From NCBI RefSeq assembly GCF_032452875.1, contig NC_083870.1:5394001-5458000 (forward strand): DNA of 64,000 bases, written 5' to 3'. Each line of letters starts with the position of its first letter. Position 1 is the first letter of the stretch. The notes beneath the pieces were generated by a model. It was given only the letters and a program-made list of their open reading frames with translations. It was not told the origin of the DNA and made no database searches. The stretch is from Bos javanicus (taxonomy: Eukaryota > Chordata > Mammalia > Artiodactyla > Bovidae). The translations under genes were made by a program, and so were the position numbers. Positions 1-10,680 of this stretch are shown here, piece by piece.

Positions 1-542
1 ATTCTCACATCCATACCCACAAATGACTACTGGAAAAACCATAGCTTTGACTATACGGACTTTGGCAGCAAAGTGATGTCTGTGCTTTTTAATATGCTGT
101 CTAGGTTTGTTATTTTTTCTTCCAAAGAGCAAGTGTCTTTTAATTTCGTGACTGCAGTCACCATCCATAGTTATCTTGGAGTCCCCCCAAAATAAAGTTT
201 GTCACTATTTCCATTGTTTCCCTATTTGTTGTGATGTGACCAGATGTCATGATCTTTGTTTTTTGAATGTTGAGTTTTAAGCCAGCTTTTTCACTCTCCT
301 CTTTCACTTTCATCAAGAGGCTCTTTAGTTCCTCTTCACTTTCTGCTATAAGGGTGGTGTTATCTGCATATCTGAGGTTTTGATATTTCTCCTGGCAATC
401 TTGAGTCCAACTTGTGATTGGAATCACAAGTTGGAGTCACATCCAGCCTGACATTTCACATGATGTACTCTGCATAGAAATTAAATAAGCAAGGTGACAA
501 TATACAGCCTTGACATACTCCTTTCTTAATTTTGAACTTTTT
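1..542 (-). mobile_element. BovB LINE fragment (cut by window edge)
   Basis: Read on the minus strand this is the BovB reverse transcriptase region, running from just after the polymerase core toward the 3' connection domain. It matches the other BovB copies in this window over its whole length. Minus-strand codons at 158-427 give the BovB signature around the active site, but the catalytic YADD box at 359-370 reads YADN, so the second aspartate is lost. The 3' end lies outside the window. The inner end fades out near 530-560. An internal palindrome at 403-438 breaks the family alignment. Confidence 0.93.
403..438. repeat. 17-bp inverted repeat inside BovB
   Basis: Positions 403-419 and 422-438 are reverse complements with one mismatch, separated by two bases (GG). 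Other BovB copies here (for example near 13800-13830 and 29980-30005) do not contain the second arm, so it was added after insertion. It looks like a template-switch (fold-back) copying event of about 20 bp. Confidence 0.85.
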
Positions 543-2007
543 CCATTGGTAATATGGAATTTATATTTTAATAAAAAAGTTAACCAGAGTATCTGTCCTC
601 TTCACCATGCCAGGTGAAGAACTGAGATTTATGCTTCTTTTTACTTTTATTAAAACAGTTTCACATCAACAGAACTTTGATGAAAGGAAATGTTTCAGTG
701 TCTATCTTTTTCATGTTCTGGTGTATATAGTGTTTAGTGCAATTAGAATTAATTAATTTAATCTCAGATACAAGGCCAATCAGAAAGATGAAGCTTTAGA
801 AATTAACACCACTTCTGTAATTGTGGAGGATTTAGAATAAAATATAAAAGGGAACTTCATAGGTAAATACTAAAAAAAAAAGAGGTAGAGTAAACAAGAG
901 GGGTGAGTGATGAACTAAGAAATAAGTAAGCACAAGTAATTAAAATTTAAATAAGATAGAGATTGGCATCAAGGTTGAGCATCTCACCTTTCTCAGTAAT
1001 TCAAACCATTCCTAATTTTGGCCATCGGCAGCATCATTTTCTTAGCGCTATTGCCATGTTCCCACTCTTCAATTTGGCAAAACTTGAAGATATTTCCACT
1101 CCTTCCCCTTCTCCATCTTCACTGATAGTATGTTCTTTTCATTGCAGGCATACTTGAGTAACCTCGAGTGCCAAAGAACCCAGGAAAAGTAGAGATAGCA
1201 GATGGCCAAGGAGCCGCAAACAAGTGAGAATTAACTACTGTGCAAGTGGGGATTGGAATAGGGCTGTCACAGAGGAAAAGTGGACCTGAAAACTGATTCA
1301 GTTTAAGGCATTCTCATTTAAGAATACACAGTACAGTGTTTCACTTTTAGCAGGAGCCATGTATCTACTCCATTCTTTTTGTACAACTAACTGACTTCTT
1401 GTATACTTAAACTGTATACTTTATTTTCTCTCAAAGCTTCTACTTAAAGATATTTTCTGATGTCTCAATTTGTATATCATCCTTGTCTCCCTGATTTGAC
1501 TTGTCACATTCCTCTGCAAAAGAACACATTATTCCCCAGTTTCCGGTTTCTCCTTCTGAGATAGTAGCTTTCAACCCTATCAGAGGAAACACGCAATTGT
1601 TACACTAAATGTTTTACAATGTCACCTTTACTATCCTGAAATTTATAAATATACCTTATTATATAAATACTTTGAAAACAGTCAATAATTACTTTGAAAA
1701 GTGTTATTGATTCTTTTCAAAGTACCTATATCAAGAAAAGGAGAAAATAAAAATGACTTAAAATAATTTACATTCTTTATTTAAAATATATAATTTAATA
1801 TGGGAATGCTCAGGCATAGCTATACTTGAAATAAAGTAGTAAGATGATTATACTTAAACCAGGATGACTGTGATGCAGAGGGTAACTGACACAGTGTCTC
1901 CTATTGTCTTATATCAATGATGCAGATGCCATAGGCAGCCCTGTTGCAGATGACATTTTTGTTGTTGTTGCTGTTCTTTTTTTTTGAAATAGTGAACAAT
2001 TCTGACT
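543..2007. other. No gene recognised; AT-rich single-copy-like sequence
   Basis: I see no repeat family I can name and no coding signal. The only open frame (963-1157, plus, 64 codons) has no recognisable motif and unremarkable composition. A run of GTT/CTG triplets and a T tract (about 1957-1986) sits just before the next SINE. Confidence 0.5.
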
Positions 2008-2019
2008 AAGATGCAACCT

Positions 2020-2296
2020 GCTGCTGCTGCCGTTGCTGCTAAGTCGCTTCAGTCGTGTCCGTGCGAACCCATAGACAGCAGCCCAACCAGGCTCCTCCGT
2101 CCTTGGGATGCTCCAGGCAAGAACACTGGAGTGGGTTGCCATTTCCTTCTCCAATACATGAAAGTGAAGAGTGAAAGTGAAGTCGCTCCGTCGTGTCCGA
2201 CTCTTAGAGACCCCATGGACTGTAGCCTACCAGGCTCCTCCGTCCATGGGATTTTCCAGGCAAGAGTACTGGAGTGGGGTGCCATTGCCTTTTCCG
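2020..2296 (-). mobile_element. Bov-A2 SINE with 12-bp target duplication
   Basis: Two tandem Bov-A monomers joined by a short linker (about 2158-2180), read on the minus strand. The sense strand starts at 2296 and ends in an (AGC)n tail at 2020-2040. A perfect 12-bp target-site duplication, aagatgcaacct, flanks it at 2008-2019 and 2297-2308. Open frames on both strands across it are artefacts of its GC-richer composition, not proteins. Confidence 0.95.
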
Positions 2297-2658
2297 AAGA
2301 TGCAACCTAACCATATACAATTCTCCCTTGACTCTCTACACCTCTAAAAAAGTCAGTGCATGCTACAGTTGCACATTTATACGGAAAACGGAGTTAATCT
2401 CTACACTTAGAAAATTACAATTTGTTTTCCCACCTACCTGGGCATCCTTCAGGAATTTTAAAATCTGTGAGGAATACAAGCCAACTGTTTATTGTGTGAG
2501 GCTCTTCTGGACATTGCAGTTCACCCAACCTCCTTAGATCTTCCAATTAAGTAATAAGACTTTCCAGTCATTGTGTCAAACAAAAACACCATCATACATG
2601 TTTCTAAAATTTTACCTAAAACATGAGTTGAAAACTATTGTTTCTTTGAATGTGTATG

Positions 2659-2870
2659 TGTGCTAAGTCACTTCAATCATGTCTGACTCTTTGCGACCCT
2701 ATGAACCATAACCCGCTACGAAACTCTGTCCATGGGGTTCTCCAGGAAAGAATACTAGAGTGGGTTGTCATGCCCTCCTCCAGGGGATTTTCCTGATCCA
2801 GGGGTTGATCTCTTGCATCTCCTGAATTGACAGACGGGTTCTTTACAGCTAGCACCACCTGGAAATCCCT
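2659..2870 (-). mobile_element. Bov-tA SINE
   Basis: The minus strand shows a tRNA-Glu-like head near 2790-2870 followed by the Bov-A body, ending at the gactgaagtgactta-like end near 2660. It is considerably diverged from the other copies. No clean target duplication was found. Confidence 0.85.
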
Positions 2871-4289
2871 CTCTATGAATAGAATTCCTTATTTCTAACC
2901 AAGTAACCAGCTGCTCAGAACATATTAGATCATAGTTTCTAGCCTCTATGGTGGCTAAATGTGGTCATGTAACTAAGTTCTAGACAATGCTGAGTGCAAC
3001 TTTTTATTTGTTCTAAAAGGAAAAAGTGTGTCCTCTCCTTCTTTGCTGTCTTGTTGCTTTGAACTGAAAATACAATGAAAGATTTCTTTTCTTTCTTTTT
3101 TTTTTTTTTTAACCATAGGTGAGAGCGTCACTTTAGGAACAGAAAGTAAGGAGACAAAAGGATCCTGAATCTTGAGAATGTGGGATTGCCTTTCCTGTGG
3201 TGTCAGACACCTCTGATGTCCAGCCTCACGTCTCTTTATCTTTGCCTTCATCTGCAGCTGCTGTGGAAAGTTCCACGAGAACTTTGACTCATTTCAAACT
3301 GGCCATATCCTGTATTAAGTATATTTGCTATGTCTTCACTTTCCACCACTTGGTTTCTCTTATAATTTGAATGCCAGAAGGAACTTGCTCAGACAGTACA
3401 TGTAAAACAGGGAGGTGCATGTGTGTTCATATCCTCAGAGAAAACTGTCAACCCATTGGGAATGGGTAACATTGGATGTGTTTTCCTGCTTTCCCCTTTA
3501 ATGTAGACACTTCTGGAAGACATTCTAGACACTTCTCATGTGGTCCATGCAGAATCCAGTTCTTAGAGCCCTTAGCTTTTATTAACTACTGTGGATATTT
3601 TAAAGAAAGAAAACAACCAACTTAGGTTATAGGGATAAAACAAAAGGCTTCCATGTGTGTGATTAAAGCAACATTCACCTCCTGCATCCATAGGTCAAAG
3701 GGCATTCAAAATCATGATCAGAATTTTTTCTTTTTTTTTTTTTTGTAAGAGTGTAATTGCAGGGGACACAAACAATACAGATTTATACATACAATGGGTC
3801 ACTTCTGTCAGAGATGAGGCTGATAGTAAAAAAAATAAATAAATGAGATGTTGAGACCAAGAACGGAGACATCTGGACAAATGAATTTGAGAGCCTCCTA
3901 CACCTATGCTCCCTTGTCACCTCTGAACCAATAGAAACACTCCAGTCCTATCTGGAGACAAGTCTCTCCCTTTATTAACAGATTATGCAAGTACATGAAC
4001 AAGGCAAATGCTTCAAAAGGTATTGCTTGCCATCTATCCCTGCATACCCTTACTGCCTCCAGATGAAAAACTGAAATCAGAGTTCAATAAGCCCTAAGCA
4101 AGGAAGCCTAGTCCATGTGCCAGGTGGAAAAAGCTTATGCTTACTCAGTCAAAAGTATTTTTGTACTTGACTATTAATACAGAAACAAACAGCTGATCTT
4201 AAAGGAGTAAGACTTGGGGAAAGGAATGAGATATATGGCTACGTACACCCTGTAGTTATTTTCCAAATGCATAATTGAACTGTATATAT
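2871..4289. other. No gene recognised; two T tracts
   Basis: This stretch holds T-rich tracts at about 3088-3111 and 3727-3744, which in antisense look like A-tails of old insertions. The segment about 2935-3020 resembles a common old mammalian interspersed repeat, but I cannot name its family. No coding signal was seen. Confidence 0.4.
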
Positions 4290-5290
4290 TAGTAGCTAGC
4301 AGAATGTGAGTTTAGAAGCTTTATGGTAAAACGGGCTAATGGAAACTCCTAAAACAGTCCTTACAAACCCCATCTTGCCATCATAGTAAAACAGAGTGTT
4401 CATAGTAAATATAGTAAATAAATAGTAATAAATATAGTGAAGCAAGTATTCATCCTTGGAAAAATTGTAAAGATTAGTGCCATTCTCAAATACAGAGTTG
4501 ACGGGAATGTGGTCCTCAGTTCCCCTAGTGAAACCCTGAAACACCCATAGAGATCATAACCAGAAGCAATTAATTATGAATCACTGTAAACTTTATTACT
4601 TGGTTGCCTCAGTAGCAGCTCCTGTGCTGCATATGATATTTTTACTATAATTGACACTTGATATGCATCTATTAATCTGGCAAATGTGTTCTTTTCTATC
4701 TACAAGAAGCTGTTCCTGTTTGCAAAGAGACAACAGCTGTACAGATTCATTGTGTGGTCCAAGCACTAGATTAACTCTCTTGATCTCTGCCACAATATAA
4801 TATGCAGGGACCTTAATCATCTTGACATGTCTTAGAACGTCATGCTAGTTCCTATACTGATGCCTAATGATGCTAATTGGACCTAGTGGACAGAAAGTGG
4901 CAAATACTTCAGATACTCTAGTATCCGCATATATAGATGCCAGACACATACATGCCAGCACAGTGGGAGATAAGTCCCTCCAAATTGTAAGGACTTGCCA
5001 CATTAGCAGTAGTTTGTAGGGATCCAAAAGTCTGGAGTACAAATGAGTATCATTTCTGTGTGCTCTGTACTTTCAGCCTTTTGGATTTTGAAAGTAGCAT
5101 ATGCCATGCCTGGGAACATTGCTTTGACCTAATTATTGAGTGGCTCATGAAGCTGCCAGTTTTAAGTGAGTCAGGCCACATCCTCAGGGTTCTGGAGAAG
5201 GGCCATGATGTCTGTGGCTGAGAATTGCTCTTCATATGCTTGATCACAACGGTGAATGGACATTTTCAGCAGCCATGATCTAATAAAGGA
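4290..5290 (-). other. Unrecognised minus-strand coding-like stretch
   Basis: Four open frames of 65-82 codons follow one another on the minus strand in different frames (5050-5247, 4845-5042, 4596-4820, 4296-4544). Their spacing and order look like one longer reading frame broken by frameshifts. I see no catalytic motif and cannot assign a family. A processed pseudogene or an old retroelement internal region are both possible. It could also be chance, since no single frame is long. Confidence 0.25.
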
Positions 5291-7029
5291 AAGGCAAACT
5301 GTGGACTCAAACTACTCAGAAATGAAGGCCTTTGTCACCCCACCAACCAAGCAGCCTATCAACTGAAATGTCAGGCAAGAGTAAGGAAAATCTAGAATGT
5401 GTGGTAGAAGAAAGAGATTCTGAGTATCAATTAAACCCTTTGGGCCAGTAATCTTGTGGGATCAGCAATGAGATTATAATTTGTTTCACTAACCTTTGTT
5501 TATTTATTCTCTGCAGCCAGCCTCGACCTTGAAGAGCCACTGATGGATGAGACTGTATGCAAACGTGAACAAAGCTGGACAGTGAGGGGGTAGACTGTTT
5601 CAGCTGTGTCCATGCCCCAGCCTACATCATCTCAGCATACTTGTGATTCCAGCCGTGACAACTGCCAGTGGGTAGCTTCATACTGGTTTAAACTCAATTC
5701 TTTCTGACAATGCTTCCTATCAAGAATGCTCCGCATGACTTTGGTTTCTCTCCCACAGTCTCCCCAACACCTAGGACACTGGTAGGAATTTACTTTGGCA
5801 GGATACATTCTACTCCTAAGAATCTAGAGTTACCACCCTGAGGGCAATCCTGAAATGATGAGAAATGGACAAAAATTCTCCCACCTCTCATGCTTCAGGT
5901 AGACAATTCTGAAAGGTATTCTGTAAGTTCGTTAGGTTGTCCCAGTGAAGTCCAGACCTCACACAAAGGTGACATCCATAACAAAGCCTTATAATATCTT
6001 GTCTCTTTCCATGTCTTACTTCCTCTGAAACTCACTAAATACTAGCTCTGGATTGCTAGTTCTGTTCTGATATGAAAGAAATAAATATTTATTAATGCCA
6101 TTATAATTTTGGCCAAAATTTATCTAACTAATAGGCCCCTGACTCTAATATGACTAATATTCGAATATGACTCCTCTTCTACTTATTTTGATCTTAGGTG
6201 TATCTTTCTAGTTTCACTTTTTCCACCTGTTTTCTTCTGGCATTTTAGTTTAAATTCCAGAGAGAGAGACTTCGATTGATTTAGCTTATCCTTCCATACC
6301 AGATCAATCCATAACCTTGATATAAATTGACTGATCTGATGGAAGAAGTATATTATTAAATTAATTAACTACCTCCAGAAAGGAAGGGGTGAAATGCATA
6401 TGATAATAAACACCAGGGCTATTCTTTCACGTAAAATCATGAATGAGACGCTTTCCCCTAGAAAGAGCTGTGAGCCTGGGCAGCTTCATGACTGATTGGA
6501 GTAACAGTCCTCTAAGACTCCAGATCTTCCCCAGGCATTTTCTTACTTCCATTTCTTAATCTTCATTTCTACTACCAGAGAACCACCCCCTATTTATCAA
6601 GTTTTGGTGGGTAACCCAAAAGCCTTCTACAATAACTTTCATTCATCCAGCTTCATCACATTTTCATTCAGCTTTTAGAAATATGACATATTAAGCTTTC
6701 CATTTTGATTATTATCTTCCCCTGCTCAAGTTTTCACCAAAGATATGTCTTGCCTATACATCAACTTTAAACCACTGAGCCTAATATTTAAGATACTCAT
6801 AAACAACACTGAAATATAAGTTTCTTTAGGGCAAACCTGTATCTTCTGCTCTTTAAATACTGCCAAGAATCTCTGCAGAGTCCTAGGCAAACAAGAAGTG
6901 ATCAGTAAATGTATATTGAATTTAAATTAATGGATGCTTCTGAATCTTTCATCTATCATTAGGCACTTAAAGTCTCCAATCTGAGAAAACAAATATGTAT
7001 TTTTCAAATGAGAAAGAAATATAAGCGCT
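5291..7029. other. No gene recognised; contains an L2-like remnant
   Basis: I see no coding signal. The part at about 6690-6935 on the plus strand ends in agtcctaggcaaac...cagtaaatgtatattgaat-like sequence, the typical 3' end of the ancient LINE L2. The rest is not assigned. Confidence 0.4.
6690..6935 (+). mobile_element. L2 LINE 3' end remnant
   Basis: Order of landmarks on the plus strand: a segment equivalent to the L2 'stop-adjacent' region, then the ending that normally reads tgcctggcacatagtaggtgctcaataaatg, here degraded to cctaggcaaacaagaagtg...cagtaaatg. It is strongly diverged, as expected for an ancient copy. Confidence 0.5.
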
Positions 7030-7040
7030 ATAAGAAGGGT

Positions 7041-7397
7041 CTCTAAATGTCACTCAGTTGTGCCCAACTCTTTGCGACCCCATGGACTATATAGTCCGTG
7101 GAATTCTCCAGGCCAGAAAACTGGAGTGGGTAACCTTTCCCTTCTCCAGGGGATCGTCCTAACCCAGGGATCAAACCTAAGTCTCCCACATTTCAGGAGT
7201 GTTCTTTAACAGCTGAGCCAGCTTTAACAGCTGAGCCAGCTCAGTGGCTGAGCTGAGCCACTTCACTTCCCTTGGGCTAAGGGAAGCACAAGAATACTAG
7301 AGTAGATAGTCTATCCCTTCTCCAGCGGATCTTCCCTGAACCAGAGTCTCCTGCATTGCAAGTGGATTCTTTACCAACTTAGCTATGAGGGAAGCCC
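7041..7397 (-). mobile_element. Dimeric Bov-tA SINE with single target duplication
   Basis: On the minus strand a tRNA-related head and part of the Bov-A body (7264-7397) is followed by a second, longer Bov-tA unit (7041-7260). The whole pair is flanked by one 11-bp duplication, ataagaagggt, at 7030-7040 and 7398-7408, so it behaves as one insertion event or a later internal duplication. An 18-bp tandem repeat sits at the join (7205-7240). Confidence 0.8.
7205..7240. repeat. Two 18-bp tandem units in SINE head
   Basis: The unit tttaacagctgagccagc occurs at 7205-7222 and 7223-7240 without mismatch. A further ctgagctgagcca echo follows at about 7248-7260. It lies where the tRNA-like head of the first Bov-tA unit should end. 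Confidence 0.9.
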
Positions 7398-7433
7398 ATA
7401 AGAAGGGTATATAGCACCAAAAAAGAACCATTG

Positions 7434-7792
7434 TTCAATTCGGTTCAGTTCAGTTTCTCAGTTGTGTCTGATTCTTTGTGATCCCATGGACAGCAGTACG
7501 TCAGGCCTTCCTATCCATCACCAACTCCTGGAGTTTATTCAAGCTCATGTCCATTGAGTCAGTGATGCCATCCAACCATCTCATCCTCAGTCGTCCCTTC
7601 TCCTTCCACCCTCAATCTTTCTGAGCATCAGGGTCGTTTCCAATGAGTCAGTTTTTCGCAATCAGGTGGCCAAATTATTGGAGTTTCAGCTTCAGTCCTC
7701 CCAATTAATATTCAAGACTAATTTCCTTTAGGATGAACTGGTTGGATCTCCTTGCTCTCCAAGGGACTCTCAAGAGTCTTCTCCAACACAAC
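7434..7792 (-). mobile_element. BovB 3' fragment with 10-bp target duplication
   Basis: The antisense 3' terminal part of BovB: the C-terminal tail of ORF2 and the terminal ctgaa-type repeats at 7440-7455. It is 5'-truncated at 7792. The duplication agaaccattg is at 7424-7433 and 7793-7802. Confidence 0.93.
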
Positions 7793-7802
7793 AGAACCAT
7801 TG

Positions 7803-8390
7803 CTAAGTGATATCAACAAAGATTTTATACTACAGAGGTTATGTCCAGGGAACAGGTAATCTCAGAGTTATTCTTGAGTTTTTACTCAATGAAAAGACTA
7901 ATGTGCATTGTGACCTGATCAATTTCATTTATTCTTTGTAATTAATCACTAGCATAGACCAAAAAAAAGTTTTATGGAAAATTGGCCCACATAAAAGACA
8001 CAATATAATATTTCGAAAAAAGATCTTTTACTTAAGTACCATTGACTGACTTTTATTTATTGCAACTTAGTGTTATAATATCTTAATACTTCTATTTTAG
8101 TAATAAAGATTATGAAAAAAAAATTCTCTGTGTGCATTAAAGTTGGCATTTTGTTATACTTCAGTACAGCTAAGAGCAAGACAATTTAGTCACTAACTCC
8201 TGTAATAACAATCAACACAATTCTATTTGTAGTCAAGTCAGGTAAAAAAAAAAATTCCCAGTAGCCAATGATGCTTCCAGTTACACTTCAAATTTTGGGG
8301 GAACAATGACTCCTTTAAATCCTGTTGAAGATTATGGAGTCTATCCCTATGTGAAGAAAAAAAATGCCCATAATATATTGTCTACAATTC
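7803..8390. other. No gene recognised; AT-rich
   Basis: Nothing identifiable beyond A-tracts near 8115-8122 and 8246-8257. The short plus-strand frame beginning at 8306 runs into a BovB fragment and is not a gene. Confidence 0.4.
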
Positions 8391-8500
8391 ATGATAGCAT
8401 ATTAAAAAGCAGAGACATTACTTTGCCAACAAAGGTCCATCTAGTCAAGGCTATGGTTTTTCCAGTGGTCATGTATGGATGTGAGAGTTGGACTGTGAAG
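8391..8500 (+). mobile_element. Internal BovB fragment lacking both ends
   Basis: It matches the segment of BovB between the thumb region and the C-terminal tail (codons equivalent to TLPTKVHLVKAMVFPVVMYG, then CESWTVK). It stops abruptly at 8500 against a MIR element and has no 3' terminal repeats, unlike a normal target-primed insertion. Confidence 0.9.
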
Positions 8501-8645
8501 TTTCTTTTTCTGTATACTGCAGATGATAACATCTGCAGTTCATAGGGTTTTTGTAAGGATTACATGATTCGATGTAGGTAAATCATTAAATACAGTACCT
8601 GGACCATAGCATAGGCTCAATAAATTAAGATTACCTACGATTATT
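8501..8645 (+). mobile_element. MIR SINE
   Basis: Plus-strand MIR core and 3' half: a tttctttttctgta...gataacatct segment, then catagggtttttgtaagg, ending with acctggaccatagcataggctcaataaa. All are standard MIR landmarks in degraded form. Confidence 0.7.
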
Positions 8646-8789
8646 GTACTCAGCAGGGAGACTGCCTTCAGCTGGAAATCTCCCCCACAATATGACTGAT
8701 GCGGAGGGCCTGGTTAATGAAGGGAAGGGCAAGAATGGGAGTGGAATGAGGAGCAGGAAACGTCATGTACTGTTTCCTTGTCCTTAGAA

Positions 8790-8888
8790 GACCGCCTTTG
8801 AGGGTTATAGGACCTCAATCTTCATTTTTCAGAGGACTCTGTGCAAACAGAGTAAGAGACTTGCACAAGGTCACCTGGGGGAGTGGCC
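8790..8888 (-). mobile_element. MIR SINE remnant
   Basis: Antisense MIR core with the cagaggactct...agagacttgcacaaggtcac landmark. It is cut at its right end by the BovB insertion at 8900. Confidence 0.55.
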
Positions 8889-8899
8889 ACAGAAGGACA

Positions 8900-9241
8900 G
8901 ATCAGATCAGATCAGATCAGTCCCTCGTCGTGTCTGACTCTTTGCAACTCCATGAATCACATCACGCCAGGCCTCCCTGTCCATCACCAACTCCCGGAGT
9001 TCACTGAGACTCACGTCCATCGAGTCAGTGATGCCATCCAGCCATCTCATCCTCTGTTGTCCCCTTCTTCTCCTGCCCCCAATCCCTCCCAGCATCAGAG
9101 TCTTTTCCAATGAGTCAACTCTTCCCATGAGGTGGCCAAAGTACTAGAGTTTCAGCTTTAGCATCATTCCTTCCAAAGAAATCCCAGGGCTGATCTTCAG
9201 AATGGACTGGTTGGATCTCTCTGCAGTCCAAGGGAAGGAAG
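8900..9241 (-). mobile_element. BovB 3' fragment, (GATCA)n tail subtype
   Basis: Antisense BovB 3' end with four agatc repeats (8899-8920), the tail variant that differs from the ctgaa-tailed copies elsewhere in the window. It is 5'-truncated at 9241. The 11-bp target duplication acagaaggaca lies at 8889-8899 and 9242-9252. Confidence 0.95.
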
Positions 9242-9252
9242 ACAGAAGGACA

Positions 9253-10419
9253 AGGAACCTCCAAATCCTTACCTGGTTTCTTTTCCAGCATACCAGATGG
9301 ACTTCCAAATGAAAATTCACTTATTTGATTTATCCTTTTAAGATGAAAAAAATTATCTTGGTTGAGCATTAGAGTAGGATTTTTTCAAATGGCATAGAGC
9401 CAATATTTGCAATATAATAATAAAGCCATCAGAATTATTATCATGACATGATAGGAGAATACCAACTACTTGCTGTTTACTCCAGTCTCTTCAATAATAA
9501 ATTGATTCATTTAAAGAAAATTTACCCATGTTCTTTTAGTCATATTAATAAACTTATAATTTTATAAACTATTATGCATCATGCCTTTTAACCTAACAGT
9601 TTTAATATATATTCCAATTCCTAAAGCATTGTTTTTAAATGTTTTCCTATATAAGTCAAACTAAATGGTTCTATTCTTCTTCTTGCTCTTTTATCCTAAA
9701 TCTTCGTTTTGAGAATTAAATGAGACAATGTATTGATATGTAAATTAGCTGTCAGAGTGCCTGACTTAAAAGAGCCTTATTAATAATAATATCAAAAACA
9801 GCAAGTATATATGTGTGTATATATATATATATTTACCAGGAAACAATTGATTTTTTAATATACACATACAAAATGTTTATAGATGCAGTGGATGATTCAG
9901 GCTTGACTCACAAGCAGAGGCAAAAACAGGTATAATTTCATAGTCATCAGAGAAAATTCCCTCATTCCCTTGAAAATCCTTTCTCACTTTTTGCTTCATA
10001 TTTGAAATTCCACTGTCAGAATTTCAGACTTTATTGTCTGTTATTAATAATACTGCAACTATCTAAAACTTCCTCCAGCTTTACCACTGATGGCTAGTCA
10101 TTTAAGTTATATCAGTCTTTTTCTCTTGAACATTAGAAACACCCAAAGAGGTTTCATTAGGCACAGAGACTAAAAACACAAGTTGTCTGCTGTAATGAAT
10201 CTCAAGCCTTTTTTTGACTCCCTATTCTCTCCTCCTCTCATTCCTGGTGATCTCATTCACTTCAAAGTTGAACTGTTTGCCAGCTGAGGATATCAAACTT
10301 TCTGGGCTAGATTACCATTCTTAGAGGCTGGCTGCTAAGGACAACTATGTACAAAATCTCTCCACTTGGAGAAGTCTCTGTGAGCCCCTCAGGGAGCATC
10401 AGTTTCCCCTTTATGGGCT
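9253..10419. other. No gene; MIR remnant and TA repeat
   Basis: A plus-strand MIR-like part lies at about 9695-9790 (gagaattaaatgagacaatg ... cagagtgcctgac). A short (TG/TA)n tract lies at 9806-9832. The rest is unassigned AT-rich sequence. Confidence 0.45.
9695..9790 (+). mobile_element. MIR SINE remnant
   Basis: The gagaattaaatgagacaatg landmark is followed by agagtgcctgac. The 3' tail is degraded. Confidence 0.5.
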
Positions 10420-10680
10420 CCATTAGACATGGTCCATCTCTACCATAGCACTTACCATGATGAATTAGCATGATCTATTGACTGCTCTATTTTCCCCACT
10501 GGATTGGGAGTGCCCTGAAGAAACTATAAATGAGAAACTATGTTTCTCATTCATTCATTCACTCACTCATTATTCAATCAACAAATCTGTGACTGTGTTT
10601 AAGATCCCAGGGAACAGACCCATGCCTGGCTAGAAAGAGTGGCCAATGAATGTTTGTTGAATGAATGAATAAATAAATGT
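10420..10680 (+). mobile_element. L2 LINE 3' end
   Basis: The plus strand has catagcacttacc..., then the ccccactggattgggag landmark, and ends with tgcctggctagaaag...aatgaatgtttgttgaatg. An extra cattcattcactcactc block with a 9-bp palindrome (10530-10550) interrupts it. Confidence 0.65.

Noticed and set aside
963..1157. 64-codon plus-strand open frame as a small gene
   Set aside because: No motif, no neighbours and length expected by chance. The surrounding sequence has no promoter or splice context that I can support.
2011..2310. About 100-codon frames in Bov-A2 (also at 20501-20752, 23507-23833, 37909-38211) as proteins
   Set aside because: They are translations of a non-coding SINE repeated in the same way at every copy.
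8898..8920. Short direct repeats as a CRISPR-like array
   Set aside because: The agatc units are the BovB 3' terminal repeats. There are no spacers and no cas-like genes, and the DNA is mammalian.
10530..10550. 9-bp palindrome atgagaaac-tat-gtttctcat as an operator or terminator
   Set aside because: It is an isolated hairpin in an old L2 copy with no gene nearby. Local slippage or template switching is enough to explain it.
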